From: Caenorhabditis remanei
Taxonomy: Eukaryota; Nematoda; Chromadorea; Rhabditida; Rhabditidae
Assembly: GCF_010183535.1 (NCBI RefSeq)
Contig: NC_071333.1
Location: forward strand, 6,632,587 to 6,696,586
Direction of reading: 5' to 3'
Length of the DNA: 64,000 nucleotides
In this document: one piece after another, positions 49,744-64,000 of the stretch
Position numbering within the stretch: position 1 is the stretch's first letter
Layout of the letters: each line of letters opens with the position of its first letter
The notes under the pieces: model-generated
The model's input: only the letters and a program-made list of their open reading frames with translations
What the model was told of the DNA's origin: nothing
Databases searched by the model: none
Translations under genes and position numbers: made by a program

Positions 49744-51877
49744 TTACTCCCCAAAAGACGGTGGTACAGCCCAGTCTGGATTGTACCCTGGCACCTTGGT
49801 TCGGTCGGGTACCAGATAGATACGGATTCCGTTAATGAAGCAAGTGACAATTCCATCGTAGGCAGTTCTTGGTACACCTGCTTTGAAATCGTGCATAACG
49901 TGAAGTTTGTCCGCTTTTTGGATATAATCCACGTTGCCATCGTATATAACTCTAAAAAACATAGATGAAGGCTCATATTTTAAATGAGTAAATCTATTCC
50001 AGCAATTAATTTGTCTATCTCATAGATCTTTTGTAAAAACATAAGTCATGAATAAATTACACTGTTCTGTTCCAGAGTACTATTTGAGTCATGTTCGTAT
50101 TTTAAACATTAAGAGACACGTTTTTCTTGTTGGAATATTCATAACAACATACCTGACACTTTTTCCTTTGTTCTCTGGCTTCAACACAAAAGAAGCCACA
50201 TCATCAATTCTCATTTCAATGGCTTCTTTCTTCACTTCGATATGTGTCTTTTTCGCAAAGTTACCCTGAAACAAATAGTCGATGAATACAGTTGAAAAAA
50301 ACGATACAACGCACCGGTAGCAGATAATCCAGATTAATCTTTCCAAAGTCGGTGTACTTGTCATTTACTTTAATTTTGATGAGGTGTTTACTGAAGAACT
50401 GGCCTCTGAAATATGAAATTTCGCTTTTATAATGAGAAATAGAGAATACTCACTTGCTGGCACCTTCCTTTCCATAAGACATCATACCAGTTCGACTGAC
50501 TTCTGGGCGGATGCATTGTCTGTTTTTCCGACGAAGAGGGTCTCTCATCCAGTCATCCCAAAATCCAACAGGCCAAATTGGTTCAAGCTCGTTCCATGTT
50601 TTTCTGAAACAAACTTCGTGTTGTCATGTCATTCGTTGCGCTTCTAATCCCGCATAATGGGAGATAACTCACGATGACATCATCCACCCGAGACCAGCGA
50701 AGAAATCACTTCGGTACAATTTGGATGCTGCGTTCACATCAATATTCTCGAGTTTTCCATTGTCATTCCACGCCGTCACACACCACAAATTGTCGTCGTT
50801 CTCTAACAAGTAACGAGTACTTGAGAAATATGAGAAGAAGTCCGGGGCGATGTCGAGGTCATCTGAACTTTTAAACTTTTTGTTCAATAGTTCAAATGTT
50901 TTAGTACAACACACCTTCTGTGATGATTACCGACGAGTATCCCTTATCAACAAAGACGTGGTTAAGAGCCAACTTGTAGTGACGTGCAATTCGATAATAG
51001 GCAGTGTACTGTCTATGACTCGGTGGAATTGTGATGTTTGCCTTATCGCCGGCCAAATGCTGTAAAATTTATAATTTTTGATAGAAAAAAAGATGAAAAA
51101 TACCTTGATATACTGAACCTTGTCTCCGAAATTCATCACTTCGTTCTTAACGTTGTCATTGTCACAGTCCTGGGATACAATGATTGGGAATCTCTCTTGG
51201 CTTGGTCGATACCTGAAAAGAAAAAAACGGAAACTAATCGGACAATCAAAAACAGAACATACTTTATTAGTTTCTGCACATGATCTCTCACTGCTTGCGC
51301 ACGATTGCATGAGAATACCTGGAAAATCAATAATTTTGAAGATAATACCAAATTCAAACTCACCAAGACAGGAATCGGATCTTTCCAGTACTTCAGTTCG
51401 GGTGACACCTGGAATATTCAATAATAATACGGGTAAAACATGGAAAATCGATCGGAGAAAAGTTATCCATGTATTTTCAAAGGAACATCAATTCTCGTAA
51501 ATTACATAACCAAGGCTCCTCACGATTTTAGGGTTTTTCGATTCGACTTGATTAATTTTTATAGTTTAATATAAAAACCACTCACCATCTCCTCCATGAC
51601 CATTTTTCCCGACCTCCTCCGTGCATTGAGCTGGTGTACATCTTCCGTCAATTCTTTGATTTTCTTTGCTTCATATGCTAATAATCTCTCTAATCTTGTG
51701 GCCGACTCCAACAAATCATCGATATTGTCCGTGTTACGGGACCTCTAAAAATTAGAAAATAATCTCAAGAAATCTTCAATTATTCAAACTCACAGCAGTT
51801 ATTTGATTTTCTACGTATAGTGTCCATAATATGAATACAAATATAAAAACCACAAAAAGTTTTGTTACCGCTTGCAT
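49744..51877 (-). CDS. gly-13: Alpha-1,3-mannosyl-glycoprotein beta-1,2-N-acetylglucosaminyltransferase (GnT-I), 449 aa
   Basis: A Golgi type II membrane enzyme that transfers GlcNAc from UDP-GlcNAc to Man5GlcNAc2, the entry step to hybrid and complex N-glycans. Eleven exons: 51877-51794, 51744-51586, 51408-51364, 51318-51263, 51212-51104, 51059-50915, 50862-50673, 50603-50454, 50405-50315, 50265-50153 and 49951-49744. TM anchor about 7-23 ([16 protein letters not shown]), then a stem with a coiled-coil-like helix, then the catalytic domain from [24 protein letters not shown] carries the metal-binding [22 protein letters not shown] and CIRPEVSRT are GnT-I hallmarks. The full length matches GLY-13 as I recall it. 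One donor is GTGTGT (exon 6). Confidence 0.96.
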
Positions 51878-52396
51878 GATTTGGCGATGGGATATGTACA
51901 CATTCGCCCTGAAAAAAATCACAGATCAATTTTGAACATTTCGATAGAAAAAACTAGAAAAAAATCGAATAAAAATGAGCTTAATTTGTTATTAATCAGT
52001 GTACTACGTGGTTTTGGTGTGTGGCCCCGCCTACCGCAACCCGCCGCATGGTGTTTCGCAAGTGCGCCGCATGGTTTACACGTTATGTGTATTTTTAGTC
52101 GAAAGGAAATCCAAGTAGATTATTTACGTTTTGCTAAGCACTTGTTTTCATAATGAAGCAAATTTTCTTTGAAAATGTATTCATTTTCATATAGAATAGA
52201 ATAAAAATGTTTATTTTGAATCAAAGAAGGACTCGGGTGAAAATCAATAAATGTGACAAAATGAAAAGAGACAACAGAAAGACTATTTGATGAAAACTGA
52301 ATAACTATTGATGTTAACGGAGCTACAATATGACATAAAATGGAAGAACATTGAGAAAAAACTGAAATTTCAAAAATCATATAAACGAGGAAGAAA
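51878..52396. other. gly-13 upstream region
   Basis: A short GC-rich stretch at about 52008-52080 contains GCCGCATGGT twice (about 52041 and 52066) and a GC-box-like CCCCGCC. This is probably the gly-13 promoter. The rest is the 3' UTR of the transthyretin-like gene. Confidence 0.5.
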
Positions 52397-53072
52397 TTAT
52401 TGTGGATTATTCGTGTTTAGGTTGAGATGTTGACGAATTGTAGCATGTCTGCAAGAAAAATAATTAAATTCCGATTGGTTTATTGTTTTTCTCTTACTCA
52501 GTTGGACCTTTCGGCAATGGGATTCTACGGATATGAGTTTTGAAGACAGTGTCAGTTGAGCGACTGCAGTTGTGAGTGACCACCATTTGAATTTCGAAGT
52601 TTCTCTGGAAAAAATTTAACAACATTTTATACCACTTGAATTTGTGATGGAGGCAAACTATTCGATATGTTTTGAATTTTCATATTACTAATACTGATAA
52701 CTACAACACAACTGGCCTTTCTACATATGAATATTTCATAATTTTCAAAAAAAGTTTGTCTCTCATAAAATCACAAAAAAATACATCTAGCAAGCCATCG
52801 TTCTCATCAACTCCTTCAATATCATAAGTTCGGGTTGTTTCATTTGAACAAAAGTCGTCTGCAGCAATTTCATCATCAATCCTGAACAAGAAAATCTGAA
52901 TTTCTCTCAATCTGTTGGAAACTCACAATGAATCCACTTCTATTACTCGAATCCTGATACACCATGGTTTATCACTCTTACAAAGAATAGTTCCAGCGAA
53001 ACGGAACTTATTTTCATAAGACACAACGCCAATTATCAAAAAAGAAAAAAGTAAGCAAGTTGAGAATTTCAT
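52397..53072 (-). CDS. Transthyretin-like (TTR) secreted protein, 133 aa
   Basis: Four exons: 53072-52927, 52881-52785, 52604-52498 and 52448-52397. A signal peptide (about 1-18, MKFSTCLLFSFLIIGVVS) is followed by FRFAGTILCKSDKPWCIRIRVIEVDSL, which matches the first strands of nematode transthyretin-like domains (G.L.C...P....V.L.E.D). Next come an acidic loop with C (DDFCSNETT), YDIEGVDENDG (the usual F.I.G...E) and VTHNC near the end, as in the family. It is short for the family and has an extended tail after THIRRIPLP. If the last intron is not removed, the protein ends PTE. Several nematode TTR proteins bridge apoptotic cells or act in neurons; the role here is unknown. Confidence 0.85.
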
Positions 53073-53932
53073 TTGCGAAAAATCAAAAAATGAATGAGAG
53101 AAATGAGAAATTTTCTCTTCGCTTACGAGATATGATCAATTCAAGAGAGAACTTGTTTTCAAGATGCTATGACCCTAGTGTTGACCGTGACCGTCAGTAG
53201 CATCGTTGTTAGATCAAAAATTACAATTTACGAACTACTTCGAAAGAAGAGATGTTTCCTCGTGACTATTGTTTGTAAAGAAGATACTAGCGTAAATTTG
53301 AAGGTGATGAGTAGGAAACACTTTTATAGAAAGAAGTGAACTATTGGTGGCGTCATTCTTAAAGTAGACATCTGAAAATGTTTCATCTGAAATTTAAAAA
53401 GTTATGTACGGTAATTCTAAATCATCACGTGGGTAAAAACTTTGTTTTTCGCGTTGTAAATTCAGTTTTTTTGAAGTTTAATTATTAATTCCGAATTTTT
53501 CAAACCCAATTTTTGAATATTTTTCCTTTTACAGTAACCACACTGCTTTCCAATCAATAAATTTTGTAGTCGATCTGTAGTTCCGGCTTTTCGTCACTTC
53601 CCCATCCATCATCCTATGCAAAATCTACTTCCGACTTTTAACCCCACGCGTCGTTTTTCATTTTTTCAGCACGCGCTGGGCTTGAAAACCCATAACAATT
53701 ATCGGTTTCGCATGGAAAAAATGATGGATCTGAAAAGAATAATGGACGCTGTGCTTTGAAATGTGGAAGGATGTGCAGTCACAAAAAATCTGAAACCTGG
53801 AATTAAGACACGAAGAGATAATTGGAGGGCGTGGTTTGTATACCCGGATATAGTTTGGAATTGAGCCCTTTCAGATTTTCACACGTTCATTCGTTCCTTC
53901 AAAATCTGAATCTGGAACGACGACTCTGAAAA
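53073..53932. other. Divergent promoter between TTR-like and cystine-knot genes
   Basis: 860 bp between two divergently transcribed secreted-protein genes. AT-rich with no coding frame. A shared regulatory region is possible. Confidence 0.6.
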
Positions 53933-54671
53933 ATGACGACCATCGCGAAATTCGCTATCTTCTTCATCGTGCTGTTCTTCGTTGAAGCATTCAGTAAGTT
54001 GATGAGAATAACTTGTTACTAACCAATTTTTATGATAGTTGTCTTTCTTTTAGACATCAAAAAACCAAAAGATGAGGTTGGCTCACGCTTCCCACAAAAC
54101 AAGCCGTTCTTCATGATGAAGAAATCAATGTTGGTGGGAATGAGTGAGACTACAGAGCAGGTCTGCGAAACGGTTATCATGCATAACCTTCAACCAGTCT
54201 TTGGACACCGTGAGTAGCCCTCAGTAGGGACCGTTTACACTAATAGCCAATTTCTAGTGATCAATGGTAGTCAAGTTGAAATTCTCCAACGGAGTGATTT
54301 CAAGTTCACCAAAACCTATGTAGAATGTTCTCGAGACGACCGTCCAACTTGCCATGGAGTGAAGGAAAACATGTAAGCTTAACAGAGTTGTTTTTATAAA
54401 TGACTAAGGAATTGTAGGTACATCAGCGAGTGCGTCACTGTTTTCGAGAAAGCAAGAACAATGGTCAGACTTGTCGACAGCTTCGGACCATTTGCAATGG
54501 GAACTATCAAGGTAAGTAAAATAATTTAGAAATGAAATTGTCAGCTGTGTAAAGATCAAAAAAACTAACTAAATCTTATATAAAACATTCCAGACCCCGA
54601 TCCTCTGCGAATGTCGTCTGAGACGCCAGTATCGCGAATTCGAACGCTCAGATGCGGACGAGGATGAATAA
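53933..54671 (+). CDS. Secreted cystine-knot protein, Spatzle/neurotrophin-like, 167 aa
   Basis: Five exons: 53933-53993, 54054-54209, 54258-54372, 54418-54511 and 54594-54671; all phases close. Signal peptide about 1-19. A short basic segment (about 20-56) precedes the knot. There are exactly six cysteines after the signal: C58, C96, C104, C116, C147 and C149. The order (VCxT.., VEC-x7-C, SEC.., and a terminal CxC in LCECRL) is the spacing of the Spatzle/NGF cystine knot. In that fold cysteines 1-4, 2-5 and 3-6 pair. Spatzle also has an EC-x6-C pair and a C-terminal CxC followed by a basic residue. One N-glycosylation sequon at N75. No dibasic furin site separates a long prodomain. A ligand role for a Toll- or Trk-like receptor is inference from the fold. 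Confidence 0.85.
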
Positions 54672-57600
54672 ACATCTCTATGCTGGATTATAATCCCACT
54701 GATTTAAATTATATAATCTCGAAAATAATGATCGCAAAAAATTTATCCCAATCCGCAATTTGCTTCTCCTTTCCCACTTTGGAACTTTCTGTCCTACGAA
54801 TAAACTTTTCTTATTATAGTTCTCAGAAATTTTAAAATCGAAGTGTAACTGGAAAACGAATCTCACTTGAGCCCTCTACGAGATGATTAGTGACTCAGCT
54901 CAAGTATCACAAGGGATTACTGTATCAGACTGGGACGAGCTGAGACAGGATGTTGGCACGGTAGCGGAAACAACAATCTGTTTTACTGAAACAGTTTTTA
55001 GCCTGTTTCATGAAGTCAATTCATTTCATCACAATTTGAAAACTTATATCAATGATCCCTCCTGCTCCTTCATAAAACCAGTTTTAAATGTGTTGATTCC
55101 AACACCTACCAAGAAACGTAGTACACTAACAACAATTGATAAGACTTAATGTCAACGGAAGTGGTTGGGACAACTATGCGCGCACAGATTCCGTGAAGCA
55201 ACTGGTCAGTCACAAGACGCCTGAATAATTGCGAGCGAAGCGGAAACGTCTCTCGACTGGTCAAGAGCAGCGCATTCACTCATACGCCACAAAGAGGTGT
55301 AAACGGACGGCGCGAGGACCACTGACAACTCGTTTGGTGGTGATATGAAGAGAAGATGGAGCGGCTAGAGATAGAGGGTAAGGACCAGTTGAGTAGTGGA
55401 CACTGGTGTAACATTTATACTCACACCTCTATTCTATCTGGTTGGGGGGAGATGCTTAGTGTCTCGAGTAAAAAAATACGATCACCCGTGTTGTTGATAG
55501 ATAGTGAACATTCATCTCTGATTTGTTTTCAATTTTCAAGTGTAGTACAATGTGCGAAAGCTCTGTTTTTCAATTTACTTGGGATATTTTATTTTCGTTT
55601 AAGAATAGCAAATTCTGGTAAAATTCATCTAAACTTTAGTTTCAAACTTTTAAATGCCTAGACATATTCTATCTGTATGAATCTTAACAATTTTCCAAAG
55701 AACTCTTCTTACAAAAAACGCTATTCTGAGCTCCGCCTGTTTCATGTCACTATTTCAATATCCGTTAAAAATCTAATCGCCATCAGAAAGCCATTAAAAA
55801 CAGATAAATCTCGATTGGCCGAAACATCTCGCAGGTTGTTAACTTCGCACCTCACGTTTGTGTCAGCCGGCACTCTTTGACACTTGTTTCAATTTCGTCT
55901 TCTCCCTCATTCTGATTAGATATTTTGCTCAATTGTACTTTGGAATGTTTCATTCAGTGTCTCTCGTGATCTTACACGAATTGCACTTCTTATATTTGTT
56001 CTTAGTTAATGTTGGATGTTGGGATATCTTCTTTTTCTTCCAGATAACAGAAAATATCTTTTTTCATTTCAATTTTTAAACATTATTAGCAGTGTAAAAA
56101 GAGAGATCAAAACACATAGTTATTAGCAACTTCTGTGGTTGGCTGGATTAAAAAATTCTGTTTTCAAATGTTGATCTTTTTATATACAAGTTATGATAAG
56201 GATGATAGATTATCTTTTTCAACTTTCAAAAATAACGGAGAGCTACGTCACAGTCCGTGAAACATATCACAAACAATCCTCTCTCCCCCAATCTGCCACT
56301 TTTTTGACATCTTTCTGGCTGTTCCGACTAGCCGATGACATGCTCAAAATAAAAACATGAGTAAGTTGGATCATGAGCTGTTTGATTGTGACAATGAGAA
56401 CAACGAGAGAGAAGCGGTTTTTGTTATAACAAGTTTGATCAAGACAACGAACTCTGTCTTCAGGCTCATCTCTCGACAATAGTGTCCGTCATTTTCCATT
56501 GGCAGAGGCATTTGTCGGGGATGTAAGTAACGTTGGTTCTGAGTGGAGACACTAGTTGGTCGGCAGGAGGTAGATAAGGGGAAAAAAGGGGGAGAAGTTG
56601 AGTTGACGAGAAGATAGTTGAGTCGAAGATGAAGAACATCACATTTTTAGTTCGATTGTCACAATTCCAACTAGGACCGTCTATCAGAAATGTCTCGTTT
56701 GGAGATAAGTTTTTGTTCATCTGACCTTTCCGATATTTGAGAGATATGTTGTTCTTATTTTTCTAGTTGAGAGTCCAAAAAGTTCGTAGGGATCGCATTT
56801 CACCTCATGTCCCTCAAGATATTTCTTCTCTACCAGTCATTTCCGAGTGATATTATTAGAACTGATTTTCCGTATTTTTTTCTGAATTCAGGAATATATT
56901 GATATACCGAAGTATATGTGCTCGGATGAAAATTTAGAATTTCTCGTTGTACCTACTGTGATTGACCTTACAGTTGAACAGAACCTCCCACTGGAGTTCT
57001 TATTGCAATTGTTAAAAAAAAACAAATTAACTTTGATGGTAGCCAATTTTCTTTTGATAGACCTCATATTAGAAAATGACAGAATTAGGAACTCCAATAA
57101 AACTCAAATTTGCAAATCTGCTCCCAGTCCCAGTTTAACGCTAATTGACCCCCTTTTCACGAAATGGAACAAAACTCATTTTTATGACAGAAAGACTAAA
57201 ATTTTATACTCCCCTCTTAAGTTTATGACCCGTATATCCTCCATCTTCAACTCATTTCCCTCAATGTTTTCCTAGCGGTGTTCTCTATTTTCTTTTGCTC
57301 AATCTTCACTTCTCAGTAGCAGAACACGGAAAAAAAAACGCGAATCAGATTGAATCTAATGAGTATGTTTTCTATTTTTCTCATTGGCCTCACATTCATT
57401 CAATCTCAATCTCAAAAAAATGATAGAAAACCACATTGGCCAATCAACAAGAGACAGAAGACAGGAGGTGCTTGTGTTATTTGCCATCGCCATCAAAATC
57501 GTGAGGTGCCTTGTTGCAAACTCGTCTCCAATTTGCTCTTTTCTCATCAATTGTTATCAATATCCTTCTCAGACACTCTTTCTCTTTCGTTTTTTGTGTT

Positions 57601-58152
57601 TCTCTTTGGAGCGGCCCCGGACGCGAGTGTCAGAGGCGAAAAAGTGTGTCTTTGCTCTATGTTTCATCGTGTCTTCTGTCACGGACCCCTCTGTGTGCTT
57701 CGTTTCGGTCGCCAACCCGCAAAAATTTCATTCATTACATCGCTTGTTGCATTTCGAGCACCTCCCGCTGGCCGCACTCACTATCACTTGTTTCATATCA
57801 CTATTTTTACATAATGCGGCCTCACACCAGACACATGGTCCCCCTTCTCTCGTCATTCCCTCGCCCCGCCATCAGATAAAACCTCGACCGCTCTTTTCTC
57901 TTCTTCTTCTTCTCATTTCAGTTTCTCAGACGCGCAAAAAATGAGCCCCAGTCGTTCCACATTTTTTCCTAATCATATCGCAAATCGCAATTACTCAAAG
58001 ATCCCGTCACTTTCCGGTTTCCATCTTTTCGTTGTCACTTTCAAAGATTTCATTTCAAAGATTCCGAGTATTCATAAATTTCGATTCAGAAGCTGTCAAC
58101 TCAACGGATTGAGCTGTGGACGCAGTGTCGGCGTGCAGTCATCTGAAGCACA
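54672..58152. other. 3.5-kb intergenic region upstream of tmc-2
   Basis: Contents: an 88-codon frame at 54883-55149 interrupted by short inverted repeats (CTGTTT..AAACAG at 54978-54994), a GC-richer patch 55150-55340, an 84-codon minus frame at 56466-56720, and pyrimidine-rich DNA at 57370-57950 giving three overlapping frames. None shows splice sites with frame continuity, so no gene is called. The final kilobase is the likely tmc-2 promoter/5' UTR. Confidence 0.5.
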
Positions 58153-63421
<5,269 letters not shown>

Positions 63422-63720
63422 TGCATTTCTTTAACTTTCAAATTCCAATGGGTAATATTTTCCACCTTGGCTGGTCTTTCTCTCTTTTTTCTTGATTTTT
63501 ACTTTGCTTTAACTGCAATTTCCTTTGGAGTCCTATCAGTCTATTCCCAAACATTGTCGACAAAATCTGTGATGTATATTTTCTTTTTATTATGACAAAT
63601 AAAAAAATTCCCCTTTTAAAAAACATAAATATACAAACATGAGAAGTTCTGAGAAGCAGAAAAAAGTAAGATTAAACATCCCAAGAGAGAAAAAGAAATA
63701 AATTGGTGTCAGTTTGCCAT
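63422..63720. other. Convergent 3' interval
   Basis: An AT-rich spacer holding the tmc-2 3' UTR (AATAAA at 63597 on plus) and the 3' end of a minus-strand gene. No coding signal. Confidence 0.6.
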
Positions 63721-63959
63721 TCAAGTGAATATCCTGTCGGTGCACGAGCGTTGTTCATCTGGATACCGGAACGCCATGTTCATAGTGCCTGCCTCAAAAT
63801 AATTGTTGACAGTGGTGCCCCGGTTGATGTACGAAGAGGGGATGCGGAGGCTGACAGTTCGTTGACACGGCTGAAAAAATTGAATAAAAAGTGTTCTTCA
63901 TAACAAACAGAATTTCAAAAAAAGGACAGTCTAGAAACCGTAGTGGTCAAATAAGACAT
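63721..63959 (-). CDS. Small protein or terminal exon of a minus-strand gene, 56 aa in this model
   Basis: A 49-codon exon at 63870-63721 follows a good acceptor (TTTTTTCAG) and encodes PCQRTVSLRIPSSYINRG.. to SCTDRIFT and stop. It joins in phase to a 7-codon exon 63959-63939 (MSYLTTT) whose ATG lies one base after TTCTCAG, a position typical of trans-spliced starts. The donor at 63938 (GTTTCT) is weak. The alternative is that 63721-63870 is the last exon of a larger gene running off the right edge. No signal peptide and no recognised family. Composition of the larger exon is protein-like. Confidence 0.45.
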
Positions 63960-64000
63960 TCTGAGAATGAGAAACGATGCTGCAAAAACAAACTAATTTG

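Noticed and set aside
56466..56720. 84-codon minus frame with plausible composition
   Set aside because: No acceptor before the start, no downstream exon, no recognised domain; kept only as a note in the intergenic entry.
57350..57944. Three overlapping plus-strand frames of 122-186 codons upstream of tmc-2
   Set aside because: All three frames are open because the DNA is pyrimidine-rich; composition is Ser/Phe/Leu noise with no partner exons.

Overview
The window is nematode nuclear DNA, almost certainly Caenorhabditis elegans chromosome X. It is AT-rich, with many short introns bounded by GTAAGT-type donors and TTTTCAG acceptors, and several start codons sit just after an acceptor, as expected with spliced-leader trans-splicing. 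Four genes are recognised with confidence: vav-1, gpa-12, gly-13 and tmc-2. Exon models were built by hand from splice signals and reading-frame continuity. Every complete model closes in frame. Names beyond those four are withheld.

Layout. 1-9865 (-): vav-1, entering from the left edge without its 3' exons (SH2 and last SH3). The CH, acidic, DH, PH, C1 and first SH3 parts are present, plus a probable 5' exon behind a 6.7-kb intron. 10857-11775 (-): a cuticle collagen. 12028-18808 (-): a 12-exon cation-type Cys-loop receptor. Its introns hold two identical tRNA-Ala(AGC) genes on the opposite strand and a 1.8-kb TTAA-flanked palindrome. 22051-23623 (+): gpa-12 (G12/13-class alpha subunit). 24556-27141 (+): a single-pass membrane protein with a ZP-C-like ectodomain. 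27496-28848 (-): an unrecognised secreted protein. 30199-30890 (+) and 31608-32576 (-): two small convergent genes sharing an SIYGP motif. 35575-35838 (+): a LIM-only CRIP-like protein. 36918-38791 (-): an FLVCR-like MFS transporter. 41539-41948 (-): a 64-aa basic protein. 47879-49075 (+): an unrecognised four-TM protein. 49744-51877 (-): gly-13 (GlcNAc-transferase I). 52397-53072 (-): a transthyretin-like secreted protein. 53933-54671 (+): a small secreted protein with a six-cysteine Spatzle/neurotrophin-type knot. 58153-63421 (+): tmc-2. A small gene or terminal exon on the minus strand lies at the right edge.

There are no operons with the usual ~100-bp spacing; the genes look individually regulated. 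Signalling and membrane functions dominate (Rho GEF, G alpha, ion channels, transporter, secreted ligands). The most notable item is the cystine-knot protein at 53.9-54.7 kb, a candidate nematode Spatzle/neurotrophin-like ligand. Next are the SIYGP gene pair and the large intronic hairpin with nested tRNAs.
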